From assembly GCA_017893485.1 (NCBI GenBank), contig CM030361.1, forward strand, positions 305,684,822 through 305,748,821: a stretch of DNA of 64,000 bases. The letters are read 5' to 3'. Of this stretch, positions 1-11,425 are shown piece by piece. Position 1 is the first letter of the stretch, and every line of letters begins with the position of its first letter. The notes under the pieces were generated by a model. It ran no database searches. It was given only the letters and a program-made list of their open reading frames with translations, and was not told where the DNA came from. Source of the stretch: Hemerocallis citrina (taxonomy: Eukaryota > Streptophyta > Magnoliopsida > Asparagales > Asphodelaceae). The translations under genes were made by a program, and so were the position numbers.

Positions 1-2
1 CT

Positions 3-206
3 GGGACCAGTCCTGATCAACTAGGTGCCCGTTGTAACAAATCTATTAGAAAAAGAAAGGGTGCTAAACATAAATTGGTGTCTATCATTCGTTCTAGTGC
101 TCGTATTAGAGCCAGTCGAGAATCGGAATTAATGACTGAATCTCAGCCGTCCCTTGCGGCTCAGTTCCATAATCTCGGTTCGTCCCCCCTTCCCCTGTTC
201 TTCTGG
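3..206 (+). pseudogene. C-terminal remnant of LINE ORF1 (possible)
   Basis: An open frame enters from upstream and stops near 206, about 170 bp before the endonuclease start. It is rich in Lys, Arg and Ser (for example IRKRKGAKHK), as RNA-binding ORF1 proteins of plant L1 elements often are near this junction. No zinc knuckle is visible in the part that is inside the window. The assignment rests on position more than on sequence, and linker between ORF1 and ORF2 is an equally fair reading. Confidence 0.35.
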
Positions 207-375
207 TAATGAACATTTTGGTTCTATATACCGATTGCACTTCGACTCGCTTTCCAATTCCGATATGCTTGGTTTGACTAGGAAGATGGGATTTCTAGTT
301 GACACGGTTAACTTTGCCGATTTTGAAGCGATCCGAGGTCGCGAAATTTCAAGAGCTTTGAGACTGATAGTTTTA

Positions 376-1490
376 ATGATTAGCATCTCTTGGAATATTC
401 GGGGACTTAGGTGCCCATCGAAACAACAAGCGTTGTTTCAACTTATTTCTTCCTCCCATTGTGACTTGATCTCTATTCAAGAGTCTAAAATTGAATCTCC
501 CTTGCCTTCCCTATTTTGATTAATAGGTGGATCCTTAATCTCCCGTTGGATTTCTCTTGATACAATAGGCACTAGAGGAGAGATCCTATTCGGTTTTAAA
601 GAATCTAGCTTCTCTCTCATTTCGATTCGTCGATTAATTTTCTTTCTTCTGGTTTGTCTTTAGTGGCTTCAATTCAATTGTGAACTCACTGTGGTGTTTG
701 TTTACGGTCCGTCCACAACGGATCGTTAAGATGCCTTTTGGAACGAGCTTAGCTCCTTCCATCTCGATATTAATGGTTACTAGCTTTTCTGTGGAGACTT
801 TAATGTCATCAGATTCTCTTCCGAGAGATCGGTTTCCTCCTCTTTATCTTCAGATTCCGCCCGCTTTAATGGCTGCATTCGTTCCCTCCAACTGACTGAT
901 ATGCCCCTTAATGGTAGATCTTTCACCTGGTCGAATATGAGATCCCTTCCGATCATGGCTAAGCTCGATCACTTTTTGGTCTCTCTCGATTGGATCAATT
1001 TTTTCCACAACTCTTTCGTGTCGGCCTTGCCCAACCCTTCGTCATATCATGTTTCTATCTCTTTGTCGTCTAACTATAATTTCTCCAGAACATACAAATT
1101 TTGATTCGAAAAGTTTTGGTTGCAAGATCAAACCTTCATCAATCTCATCACTGGATGTCTCTCTTCGATTACAGGCTCGTCCGATTTAGGGCGCATTCTG
1201 ATTAAGCTGCATGCCATTAAATTCGGTAGCAAAAGATGGCACAAAGCTAGAATGGCCAATAATAATTTTCTTAAAGAGGTGTTTCTGTCGACCATTGATT
1301 CCATTGATCGACTGGAGGAGATGGGACCTATCTCTGACTCCCTTCGGGCCGAGCGGGTATCGTGTAAAAGTAGCTATGTGGATTTTCTCCATAACGATCA
1401 CATTAAATGGGCTCAGCGAGCCAAGTTTCGCTGGCTTAAGGAGGGAGATGGTAACACCTCATTCTTCCACAACATTGTGTCGCACTGACA
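376..1490 (+). pseudogene. LINE ORF2, endonuclease region (broken)
   Basis: The frame opens with MISISWNIRGL, the start of AP-type endonucleases of plant L1 elements, where the Asn takes part in catalysis. It continues to CDLISIQESKI, the block carrying the metal-binding Glu. The frame then stops at 519. Later endonuclease pieces lie in other frames: a segment with GRSFTWSN at 901-1104, then a linker at 1120-1488 with KFRWLKEGDGNTSFFH, which normally leads into reverse transcriptase. At least two frameshifts or stops separate these blocks. The role would have been target-site nicking; this copy cannot make a full domain. Confidence 0.8.
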
Positions 1491-1584
1491 GCGATGCAAT
1501 CGTATCTCTTCTATTTTTAATAATGGCAATGAATTATCTTCCGAGTCTGACATCCATGCTTCTTTCCTTCGTTTCTTTATAGAA

Positions 1585-3074
1585 TTGCTGAGTTCTATTA
1601 AACATCGTTCTATTCATCTAGACTGGCAGCAACTGTATGGCCAGCAGTCTCACGATCTTTCTAGTTTAGAAGCACCTTTCACCTTAGATGAAATCAGGAG
1701 GGCGGTGTTCTCTTTGAAGGGCGATTCTGCCCCAGGGCCGGACGACTTTCCTGCTTTCTTCTTCCAACGGTTTTGGGACTGCCTCAAAGATGACCTCTTT
1801 AAAGTGTTCTCGGATCTGCATCAAGGGAATTTTTCCTTCGATAGGATCAATTACGCGCATATTGTTCTCATCCCTAAATTTTTGGGTGCTAACTTGGTGA
1901 CGAACTTTAGGCCGATTAACCTCCTTAATACTACATTCAAGATCATCATGAAATTGCTCTCTTCTCGACTTAGTATCATTATCCCCCCTTTGATTGATCC
2001 TATGCAATCAGGTTTTATTAAGGATCGGTTCATCCTTCATAGCGTGGCTTCGGCCCAAGAAACCATTTCTAAATGTCACAGTTCTAACTCGGAGGGTATC
2101 CTGTTAAAACTTGACTTTCAAAAGGCTTATGATAGTGTGAACTGGGACTTTCTCTTAGAAATCCTTCTCCACCATGGTTTTGGTCCTCAATGGATTGCTT
2201 GGGTTAAATCCAGTCTTTTCGCTGGAACCTCGTCCATTATTATCAATGGAACGGAGGGCCATAAGTTTAAATGTAAGCGTGGCCTCCGTCAGGGGGATCC
2301 TATTGTGTCCCTGTTATTCGCTCTTGTCGCGGATGTGTTTAGTAAGCTGCTGTGTAACGCATGGGAAGCAGGAGTTATTGAGGGCCTTGGTAGGTCTGAT
2401 AGTTTCTAGGGAGTGCTGAATCTTCAATAAGCAGATGATGCCATTATCTTTGCTAAACCCAATGGGTGCTCTTTACGGAACCTGAAGTTACTACTCTATG
2501 TCTTTGAAAGTGCCTCTGGTTTGGCCATTAACTTTCAAAAGTCCTTTGTTATTTGGCTCAGGGGTACCCATAACCGGCAAACAGAGATTGCGCATTTCTT
2601 TAATTGCGTTTCGGTCTCCTTCCCTATCACATACCTGGGCATCCCTTTGCGATGAGGGAAGCTTCATAAGGCTGATTGGTTGCTGATGATTGATAAGGTG
2701 GAATCGAAACTCAACCGGTGGTCTGGAATCACCTTTCTCGAGGAAGAAGGCTTATTCTTGTCAACTCCGTTCTCTCCTCTATCCCCTTATACATGATGTC
2801 CTTTTTTTACCTTGCGTTTTGGGTAATTAAGAGGATTGATCTTATTAGAAGAAATTTTTTCTGGTCTGGGTCGGAGTCGTATAAAGCTGGTTCTCATCTC
2901 TGTAGCTTGAAAACTATCTGCACCTCTAAGGCAGCTGGTGGTTTAGGTGTTCTGAATCTCAGACATCAAAATTTGGACCTGTTAGGAAAATGGTTATGGA
3001 GATTTCTTAAATATGAGCAGCTGCCTTGGGCGCGCATGATCTCCTCCAACTGTTATTCTCGTAATTATTTGTAG
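1585..3074 (+). pseudogene. LINE ORF2, reverse transcriptase region (stop in the YADD box)
   Basis: The longest open part, 1585-2409, carries the reverse transcriptase blocks in order: SAPGPDDFPAFFF, the NFRPINLLNT block, QSGFIKDRFI, motif A as LLKLDFQKAYDSVNWDF with the first catalytic Asp, and KRGLRQGDP. Past 2409 the frame breaks. At about 2424-2450 the catalytic box reads Gln-stop-Ala-Asp-Asp: the Tyr codon of YADD has become TAA. Thumb-region pieces follow at 2498-2686 and 2718-3074 (WNHLSRGRRLILVNSVLSSI) in shifted frames. The family makes cDNA at the nicked target; this copy is dead. Confidence 0.9.
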
Positions 3075-3083
3075 GATTTTTCT

Positions 3084-4016
3084 CCTTTTCTTCCTCGTAA
3101 ATCATCTTCATTCTGGAAAGGTGTTTGGAAAGTAGCTGGTCCTTTCCAATGTGGACTGATTCATCAGTGCGCTCACGGCACTAGGACTAGATTCTGGACG
3201 GATTTGTGGTTTGGCAACATCAAACTCGCGCATGCATTCCCTAGCATCTTTCAGTTGGCGTCCAACCCCGATGCCTTGGTGTCTGAGTATGTTATTTTTA
3301 TCAATAACCAAAAGTTCTGGTCTATTCCTTTCTCTTGCGTTCTTACTCCGCCTCTTGCGATTGAGCTTCAACAACTTTTTGATGTTATTAACTTTTATCC
3401 CTGGCATCACAGTGATGATTTCAAATGGAGATGGACTACCTCCGGTATCTATTCAGTTAAATCCTTCTACAACTTTCTCAATTTCAGTGAGATTATCTCT
3501 CCTAGTGCAAAAACTTTGTGGAGCAGCTGTGCTCCTCTCATGTCAAAATTCTTAACCTGACTAGCGCTGAATAACAAGCTGTTGATGGTAGATGTGCTTA
3601 ACAAGAGGAATATGGCGGTAGGCCAGTTGTGTGCTATGTGTTCGTCCCATCATGAGGACGCCGATCACCTTTTTCTCACGTGTACTTTCATTCAACCTCT
3701 ATGGATTATCGCTGTAACTGCCTGGCAAGTGCCAAGTATTCCCTCCGAATTCGCTTCTTACTGGAAGTGCCAGCACATCAAGAAAGAATTTCGTAAATCC
3801 TGGTTCCTTTCGATTATGGTGATTATTTGGGTTGTTTGGTCCGAACGGAACAAGCGTATCTTCTCGCTGTCCCTATCTTCAATAGGTAGCATTATAGAGG
3901 ACTTCCTTTTCTTTTCCAAGTTTTGGCTCTCTGGTCTTACTTTGGACAAAGTTAATGCATTATTTTTAAGTCTTCTCGATGAGGCTATTAGTAGTTATCA
4001 CTCTAATTTTTCTTAA
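3084..4016 (+). pseudogene. LINE ORF2, C-terminal zinc-binding region (zf-RVT-like)
   Basis: Two consecutive frames, 3204-3560 and 3582-4016, separated by a single stop after MSKFLT, encode the C-terminal region of plant L1 ORF2. Visible marks are FKWRWTTSGIYSVKSFYNF, the usual lead-in to the zf-RVT domain, and a Cys-Cys-His-Cys cluster in CAMCSSHHEDADHLFLTC. The conserved WVVWSERNKRIF block follows near 3830-3860. ORF2 ends with TAA at 4014-4016. This is the best preserved segment of the element after motif A. Confidence 0.82.
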
Positions 4017-5279
4017 CCTTGCTCTTCTTTTGTTATTGTTGTTAATGTTTTCTTCCCTTCTCTTTGCAGACTTGAAGTTGTAGCTTTGGGTTTGGATCCC
4101 TCTTTCTGGTGTACAGGTGGGTTCATTTTGGTGGCCAGCTTCAGGGTTTAGCTTTGGCCCTTCTTCATTTCTGTCTTGTTTTTCTAGGCTGTCTGCTCTC
4201 TGGCTTTTAGAGAGCGGCTTTTGTAGTTGCGCCAGCCATTTCTTTCTGTGCGACTGTTATGGCGCTCTGGCACTTTTTATCTGGCAAGGTGTGGCCCCTC
4301 GTAGGCCTGTGTGCTTTGGCAACGATTTGGCCTCTTCTCGTTTAAACTAATATCTTGGTAATGTTCTGTGGTTACTTTTTTGGAGTTTATATCTTTATTT
4401 TCGTTTGTCTTATGATTGGCCATGGACTGTGTGTTTTCTTTTCTCTGTGACGCGTTCTATGGCTTCTGTTGGTTTGGCTGGTTGTTTGGGTCTGGTTTAC
4501 TTAGCTGTGGAGGGGCGGTTCTCTGCTTTGCTCTCTTTTTTGTTGTCTTGATGTGTTGTGCGCAGTTGGGGGTTAGGCCTTGTTTTGTGCGCTGAGCTCG
4601 GATTCTGTTTTTGTTGGTTGCCTATGTGGGGGTGATGCCCTGTTCAGTCAGGTGTCCTGGGTGGTAGGTTGTGGAAACGCATTGTGTGTTTCCCTTCTCG
4701 CTGGCGTTAGTGTTGCAGTGCTGTTCTTTGCTGCACTTGCTATTTCTCTGGTGTTTCAATTGTGTTCTGTGTGTGGGGTTTGGAACTGGCCTGTTATTTT
4801 TTTTTATAGCATATCTTGTTCGCTTTTTTGGCTTGCGTGGTTCGTTGCTTTCTGCAAGGTGGGTGCCTGCTTGAGGTCGGAGTGCAACTGAGCGTGTGCC
4901 CATCGTATCTTTTTTTCTCCGCTTCGCGGTCCCTTCTGTTGGCCGCTCAGTTTGGGTAGCCGGGCTGATGTACCAGACTTTCTTGGCTTGGTTCTGGGCG
5001 TTGTAGGTGTTGGTGATTTAGTTGTTAGTTGTTTGTCTTTAGTTTGTTCTTCTCTGCTTTTGCGCCTCCAGTTGGTCTCACTGGAGGTTTAGACTGTGTT
5101 AGTGCAGCGGTGTGGGTTGTTGTTCTTAGGGGCTCTTTGTTGTAGTTCTCCCTGCTACGTTTTTTGGTTTTCTTTCCGAGTTTTACTACTTGTAAAATTA
5201 GGTCTTTTGTATGCTACTTTTATTTCCGTAATATATTTGTGGACTGGAGCCATAAGGCTCTATCCATCGCATAAAAAAA
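4017..5279 (+). promoter_or_regulatory. LINE 3' UTR with terminal stem-loop and A tail
   Basis: About 1.26 kb of T- and G-rich sequence without a coding frame, typical of plant L1 3' UTRs. It ends with a perfect five-pair hairpin, GAGCC-ATAA-GGCTC at 5247-5260, followed after 12 bases by an A run at 5273-5279. A 3' hairpin next to the tail is what a LINE reverse transcriptase could use to recognise its own RNA. The small ORFs in this stretch are chance frames. Confidence 0.65.
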
Positions 5280-6720
5280 TATTGTTAGCATCTATATAAT
5301 AAAACACAAAGAAAAGCTATGAAGTAAATTTGTTATTGATCAATTTTGATTTTTTTTTTATAAAGGTGCAATGGGATTAGCTTGGATCATTGGATTTTAT
5401 AAAAGAAATGATTAGCTTGGATTAGAGTTTTGAGAACTTCATGTATTATATTTTGGTTGAAATAATAATAAGAAGTATTTTAATTGTAAACTGAGTCTCA
5501 AACAAACAAATGTTTAGATTATCGGTATTGTAGATACCTTCACACATGCACTTGGGTTACCATTGTATTTAGACATGCTCACAGTGATTATGGGATTAGA
5601 GTAAGCTCTCTAAAACCTATATGATCATGTCCTTGCATAACTATTACATGCTGAAGTTAAAAAAAAATTATGCAGTGTTTCTAACAAACTATATGCATTC
5701 TAAGTAAGTTCAAGCTAATGATCACGAAGGCGATGATTGAGCTTAAAGATAGATATAATGTTTCCTCATATAATTTGTTTCCTACTTCAATTAATTTGCT
5801 GGATCTCTAAAACTATTTTATATAATCAAACCAAGTGCACCCTTCCGAAGACGTGCCATAGGCACGTGTTTTTGCGTCAAACCTAGTATAATTATAAAGA
5901 ACAAAAAGTGTAATAGGTCAGATTTCACCTTTAGTTTATATACCTGATTTAAATCAGGTAAATCATTGTCTAATTGTACACAATATTCATCAGTATCAGA
6001 TTGAAGTCTATTTAACTTCAAATGGGCTTTCCAACTCAAGTCCAACCCATAAGCCCAATTTTGTATTAACATCTCAGGCTAGGGTTGATAATGGGCTGCG
6101 TGCACTAGGTTTACTATGAACCCTAACTCGGCTCTAAAATATTTAAGTCCTCAAATTTTTACCCGGCCCTAATACTTTGGTTTTCATATCAAACCCTTGT
6201 CCCTACCTACCGATCCTAGGGCTGGATCTTGGGCGTTTGGGCCGCCTCTAAGTTTTCAAACTAATAACATTTTCACTTGGGAGTTCACAAATTTCCACAT
6301 AATTGATTACAATTTTTTGAAAAGAAGAAGAATTATATATATTGAACAACTTCGTTAGCCTTGATAAAAGTAATTTAGCAGAAGAAGTAACAACATGATG
6401 ATTGATGTGTATAATTTTTATATAAATATTTGTACTCATTTACCCACAAAAATTTCTTATATTCGTCTATCATTTTAATAATTTATCTTATTTCCATAAA
6501 TTTCAGTTAATTAATTATTTTTGAAGGGATAAGATTTATTTTTTTTTTTGATGCAAAAGGTTGAGGATTTTCGGTAAAAACCGACAAAGAAAACAATGAG
6601 AGTGATTGATTAATTTTTATTGATTTGTTGAAATTTTGAATTTTACAATTTGGCCATGTGGAAAGAAGAATTGAAATTTTAATTGCCAATTGAGGGTGAA
6701 AATGAAATAAAAAAATGACC
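5280..6720. other. AT-rich stretch without a recognisable gene
   Basis: No frame longer than about 85 codons and no family motif was found. The sequence is AT-rich with scattered homopolymers. Around 6215-6250 a short stretch (AGGGCTGGATCTTGGGCG) resembles the start of hAT miniature elements, but no partner terminus was found. The composition changes sharply at about 6719, where GC-rich Tat pol sequence begins. Confidence 0.6.
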
Positions 6721-6835
6721 CGGGCTCTGTTCGTTCTAGGCCATCCCCTCAGCCTACCATCTGAAACTGAAGTTCCTTACTGACCTCGAGGTCGGGGTCG
6801 TCCGGGGCAACCAGGAGTCGGCACGTTCATGTTAT

Positions 6836-7541
6836 ATGACCGCAGTCGGCGGCGGTGTATTTCCCCTCGACGCTGTTGAACTCTTGCCTGAGAGGAGCCA
6901 GCCCAAGTCTGAACATGCGGACGAATTGGAGGAGGTCTCCTTTGAAGCAGAAGACAAGTCCAAATGGTTCCGCGTGAGACGAACCCTTTCCGCCGACCTG
7001 AAGCCAGGTCTAATTGATTTGTCTACCGCAATATCGACCTCTTCACTTGGACACCATCCGACATGCCCAGGATTTCCGAAGATTTAATCATGCACCGGCT
7101 AAGCATCACTCCAGGCTCCAAACCGGTCCAACAGAAGCACCGCAAGTTTGCCCTAGAAAGGCAACAGGTAGTAGAATGGAAGTGGATAAACTGCTATCCG
7201 CCCGATTCATTCAAGAAGTCAGCTATCTCAAGTAGCTGGCTAATGTCGTAATGATGAAAAAGGCTAGCAGAACCAGGAGGATCTACATTGACTTTACCGA
7301 CCTCAACAAGGTGTGCCCCAAGGATCATTTTCCCCTCCCCAGCATCGACGCAACGTCGGGTCACGAGCTCCTGACCTTCATGGACGCCCGCTATAATCAG
7401 ATCCGAATGTTTCCTCCGAACATCGCCAAAATTTCCTTCATTACCGACCAGGGCCTCTACTGCTACCGGGTCATGCCCTTCGGGCTCAAGAACGCCGGGG
7501 CCACCTACCAGAGGCTTGTCAACCGAGTCTTCAAAAATTAG
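6836..7541 (+). pseudogene. Tat pol: end of protease linker and N-terminal reverse transcriptase
   Basis: A frame at 6836-7087 matches the linker between protease and reverse transcriptase. The reverse transcriptase proper is in frame at 7251-7541, with YIDFTDLNKVCPKDHFPLP, GHELLTFMDA, KISFITDQGLYCYRVMPFG and LKNAGATYQRLVNRVF. These are the typical blocks of the Tat lineage. A stop follows at 7539-7541, and the block after FMDA has lost a few residues (DARYNQI). Motif A is therefore damaged as well as separated from the rest of the enzyme. Confidence 0.85.
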
Positions 7542-7544
7542 ATC

Positions 7545-8300
7545 GGCCGGAACATGGAGGCTCAATCCAACATGAGGCTCAATCCAACCAAATGCGTCTT
7601 CGGCATCTCCTCTGGGAAATTCCTAGGGTTCGTCGTTAGCCAATGCGACATAGAAGCCAACTCGGAGAGGATCCAGGCTATAATCGACATGGCCCCTCCC
7701 AGAAACGTCAAGGAGGTTCAACGGCTTACGGGAAGACTGGCGGCCATCGGCCGCTTCCTCTCCAAACCAGGGGAGAAGTCTTTCCCATTCTTCAAAGCCC
7801 TATGGGGAACGAAAGGATTTGAATGGGGCGAACCGCAGAAACAGGCGTTCGACCAATTGAAGTCCTACCTTGCCAACCCCCCGCTCCTAAGCAAACCCGA
7901 GCCCGGCAAACCCCTCTTCCTATACCTCTCTGCCTCGGAAAGCGCGCTCAGCGTCGTGCTCGTTCGAGAAGAAGATGGTGTTCAGAAGCCCCTATACTAT
8001 GTAAGCAAGGTTCTGCTCTCAGCCAAGACCAGATATGCAAAGATGGAGAAGATGGCATATGCACTGATAACGGCCATGCGGAAGCTCTGCCCATACTTCC
8101 AGGCCCACTCTATTCAGGTCCTTACAGACCAGCCTCTGAAGACCGTCCTCCACAAACCTGAGAGCTCCGACCGCTTAGTCAAGTGGTCGATCGAGTTGAG
8201 CCAATACAACATTAGCTACCAGCCCAGTACGGCCATCAAGGGGCAGGCCCTCACCGAATTCATCATGGAGTGCACTATCTCCGAGTCATCCGACATCTAG
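7545..8300 (+). pseudogene. Tat pol: C-terminal reverse transcriptase and RNase H, catalytic YVDD block deleted
   Basis: After IGRNMEA the frame jumps straight to MRLNPTKCVFG. The roughly 30 residues that normally lie between them, including the catalytic YVDD, are missing. A short repeated word, AGGCTCAATCCAAC at about 7558 and 7574, sits at the joint. Downstream come KFLGFVVSQ, the connection region FFKALWGTKGFEWG, and an RNase H domain (LYYVSKVL, YAKMEKMAYALI, VLTDQPLK). The frame ends with TAG at 8298-8300, just before the second RNase H domain. Confidence 0.85.
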
Positions 8301-8312
8301 GAAACCGACCCG

Positions 8313-8633
8313 ATGTGGGAGGTTTATGTCGACAGCTCATCTTGTGAGGGAGGGAGCAGAGCAGGCGTCATTCTGAAGGGTCCCGATAATTTTGTCCTCC
8401 AGTATTCTCTCCGTCTGAATTTCCTGGCTTCGAACAATGAAGCGGAATATGAAGCTATGATCGCTGGGCTCACCTTAGCACACAAGGCCAGATTCAGACA
8501 CATCAAGGCTTTTAGCAATTCCCAGCTCGTGGTCAACCAGATCACCAGGAGTACGAAGCTCATGACACTCGAATGGTACAATACTTGGCGGTGGTCCATC
8601 ATCTCTTGTCATCTTTTGAATACCACTTGGTAG
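8313..8633 (+). pseudogene. Tat second (archaeal-type) RNase H domain
   Basis: The segment WEVYVDSSSCEGGSRAGVIL, then ASNNEAEYEAMIAGL, then AFSNSQLVVNQI is the additional RNase H that marks Tat-lineage elements. The first Asp (YVDSS) and the Glu (NEAEYEA) are present. The third acidic site, usually Asp in FSDSQ, is Asn here, so the copy would be inactive even where it is open. The frame closes at 8633 and continues in other frames towards the integrase. Confidence 0.85.
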
Positions 8634-8676
8634 AACGAATCCCCAGGGAACAGAACACCCAGCAGACTCATTTTCG

Positions 8677-9849
8677 ATGCTTGCCTCGTCATCCTTCGAG
8701 GGGCTCGACTGTACCGTCCTGATCAAGGTCCTTCTCAAGCCCAGCATCGACCTCGCTGAAGCCTCCTGCCTCACCACCGATCTCCAACCCGGCAACTGGA
8801 CGACGCCCATTCAAAAGTTCCTTTCGGATGGCAAACTCCCTCAAGACCGATCCGAGGCAAGAAGGATCAGAGTCCGCTCTGAGAGATTCACTGTGATCAA
8901 TGAAACGCTCTTCAAGTGCTCATACACATTGGCTGACGGCAGACCCTACCTCCGTTGCCTGGCCCCTAACAAGACCAAGTACGCCCTGAAGGATTTACAC
9001 AAGGGAATCGGTGGATGCCACATAGGGAGCAGGTCGCTCGCCCAAAAGGCCCTAAATCATGGGTACTACTGACCGACCATGTTGCAAGACGCACAAGATC
9101 TCGTCAAAAGGTGCAGCCCTTGCCAAAGATTCTCATCAAACTCAATAATTCTTCTGGAAGCACATCATCTGCCGGTTCGGGATCCCACAAGTGCTCATCA
9201 CCGACAATGGGACCCAGTTCACAGGCAAGAATTTTCAAAGGTTCTGCGAAGACATCGCCATCCAGCAGCGTTTCTCATCGATATGCCACCTTCAATCAAA
9301 CGGCCAGGCCAAAAATGCGAACCGCCAAATCCTTGACGGCCTCAAGAAGCGATTGGACAATTCACCCAAGGGGTTGTCGGTCGATGAACTTCTGAGCGTT
9401 CTCTGGGCACACCGGACGATGAAGAGGATACCTACGGGCGAGTCGCCCTTCAACCTAACCTACAGCACCAAGGCGGTTATCCCCTTAGAGATCGGCCTCC
9501 CTTTGCCCAGGGTCATGGCTTTCGACGAAGAGAGCAACTCGACAGGCCTCAGGGCCAACTTGGATCTAGTCGATGAAGTCAGGAGAAATCCACCATCAGA
9601 AAAAGCGTATACCAGCAACGGGTCGAGAAATTTTACAACAAGAAGGTCCATCCATCTGACATCAAATAAGGTGACCTTGTCCTCAGGAAATTGGTGGTGT
9701 CCGACCCCAGCAGAAAGAGGAAGTTGTCCCCTAACTGGGAGGGCCCGTACAAGGTCTCCGAAGTGGTACACCCCGGCACGTACCGACTCACCGACCTAGA
9801 AGGCAACATGATCAAGAGAACCTGGAATGCAGAGCACCTCATCAAGTAA
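8677..9849 (+). pseudogene. Tat integrase, core mostly deleted
   Basis: The segment 8677-9072 carries the N-terminal zinc-binding part (HKGIGGCHIGSRSLAQKAL, then CSPCQRF in the next frame). Immediately after CSPCQRFSSNS the sequence jumps to RFGIPQVLITDNGTQFTG, so the part of the core holding the first catalytic Asp is gone. In the third motif the usual Glu after NGQ is Lys (NGQAKNANR). The C-terminal end, YRLTDLEGNMIKRTWNAEHL, is recognisable and stops at 9847-9849. This marks the end of pol. Confidence 0.85.
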
Positions 9850-9994
9850 CTTGAAGGGGAGGGCTAAACTTATTATGTAACCAGTCCCTTGTAATCGGCA
9901 TTATACGCCGTTGCTTTTTGTATAAGAAGATTTATTCTCTTTCCAAAGCTTTTTAGACCAGATTCCTTGTGTAAACCCCTTATATAACCACTTG

Positions 9995-11050
9995 AAGCCT
10001 CGACACCGTGCGGTGAACTCGAGCACAGGGGTAGCTTTCTCAATCTACGGCAAAGGAGCTCATCGCTCTCCGCTGACCCCCCAAGCCTCGACACCGAACG
10101 GTGAACTCGAGCCCACGGGTAGCTTTCTCAAGCTAAGGCAACGGAGCTCGTCTCTTTACGTCGACCCCCCCAAGCCTTGACACCGAATGGTGAACTCGAG
10201 CACACGGGTAGCTTTCTCAAGCTAAAGCAACGAAGCTCGTCGCTCTCTGCCGACCCCCCAAGCCTCGACCGCGAACGGTGAACTCGAGCATACGGGTAGC
10301 TTTCTCAAGCTAAGGCAATGGAGCTCGTCGCTCTCCGCTGACCCCCAAGCCTCAACACCGAATGATGAACTTGAGCACACGGGTAGCTTTCTCAAGCTAA
10401 GGCAACAATGCACGTCGCTCTACACCGATCCCCCAAGCCTCGACACTGAACGGTGAACTCGAGAACATGGGTAGCTTTCTCAATCTAAGGCAACAGAGCT
10501 CGTCGCTCTCCGCCGACCCCCCAAGCCTTGACACTGAACGGTGAACTCGAGCACATGGGTAGCTTTCTCAAGGTAAGGCAACGGAGCTCGTTACTCTCCG
10601 CCGACCCCCCAAGCCTCAACACCGAACGGTGAACTCGAGCACACGGGTAGCTTTCTCAAGCTAAGGCAACGGAGCTCGTCGCTATCTGCCGACCCCCCAA
10701 GCCTCGACACCGAACAGTGAACTCGAGCACACGGGTAGCTTTCTCAAGCTAAGGCAACGGAGCTCGTCACTCTCCGCTGACCCCCCAAGCCTCAATACTG
10801 AACGGTGAACTCGAGCACACGGGTAGCTTTCTCAAGCTAAGGCAATGAAGCTCGTTGCTCTCTGCCGACCCTCCAAGACTCGATACCGAATGGTGAACTC
10901 GAGCACACGGGTAGCTTTCTCAAGCTAAGGCAACGGAGCTCGTCGCTCTCCGCCGACCCCCCAAGCCTCAACACCGAACCGTGAACTCGAGCACACGAGT
11001 AGCTTTCTCAAGCTAAGGCAACGGATCTCATCGCTCTATGCCGACCCCTG
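9995..11050 (+). repeat. 88-bp minisatellite array 1, about 12 copies
   Basis: Units begin at 9995, 10083, 10172, 10260, 10347, 10435, 10523, 10611, 10699, 10787, 10875 and 10963. Each opens with AAGCCTCGACACCGAACGG or a close variant, contains CTCGAGCACACGGGTAGC and ends in CCGACCCCC. The period is 88 bp, with single 87- and 89-bp steps. The array lies about 145 bp after the pol stop. It is homologous to array 2 at 31209-32266. Eighty-eight is not a multiple of three and all frames contain stops, so the array is not coding. Confidence 0.95.
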
Positions 11051-11112
11051 GGCCCTCGACCTCCGGTCGGGACTTCAACTAACCTCCCTGCACAAAATTT
11101 TCATTAAGATTT

Positions 11113-11425
11113 AGGGCGCTTGCCTTCGGAGAACACCCTGAGCACCGAACCATGGATCGACCCACCTTTCACCAGCTGGCAGCTCATGGTAAACGACCCT
11201 CGGAGCCGTTATCCCAAATTGTCAGAGGGTGGCAGGGGAGCCACTGGTCCGGAACTTTCGGCCAAAAGTTTCGTATTAGGGCACCCACCTTCGGCAAGCA
11301 CCCTGAGTCCCAATCCCGGGATTGGCCCACCTTTCACCCGCTGGCAACTCGGGGTAAACAGCTCTCGGAGCCGTTACCCCAAATTGTCAGAGGGTGGTAG
11401 GGGAGCCACCGGCGATGAAAACTCA
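11113..11425 (+). repeat. Two-copy direct repeat of about 166 bp
   Basis: Two units start at about 11113 (GGGCGCTTGCCTTCGG) and 11279 (GGGCACCCACCTTCGG). Both contain the words CACCTTTCACC, GGAGCCGTTA and CCAAATTGTCAGAGGGTGG in the same order. The unit is unrelated to the 88-bp repeat next to it. A frame runs through both copies (11120-11431), but it is shared only because the repeat is shared; no family is recognised. Confidence 0.8.

Larger units (their letters stand above)
1..5279 (+). mobile_element. L1-clade LINE (non-LTR retrotransposon), 5' end outside the window, decayed
   Basis: The order is that of a plant L1 element: end of an ORF1-like frame, AP-type endonuclease, reverse transcriptase, C-terminal zinc-binding region, a long T/G-rich 3' UTR and a short A tail at 5273-5279. 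The frame is broken repeatedly, including a stop inside the catalytic YADD box, so the copy cannot be autonomous. The 5' end lies upstream of the window, so no target duplication can be checked. Confidence 0.9.

Noticed and set aside
4117..5299. Hydrophobic Cys/Phe-rich ORFs as membrane proteins
   Set aside because: They are chance frames in the T/G-rich LINE 3' UTR.
6215..6250. Second hAT element start (AGGGCTGGATCTTGGGCG)
   Set aside because: No matching inverted terminus or target duplication was found nearby.
9873..10413. Minus-strand frames with repeated KLPVCSSSPFGVEA motifs as a repeat protein
   Set aside because: They arise from the 88-bp minisatellite, which is not a multiple of three; the frames break at each unit.
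9995..11050. Regular repeats resembling a CRISPR array
   Set aside because: Units are 88 bp and directly abutting with no spacers; the context is a plant retroelement. Same for 31209-32266.
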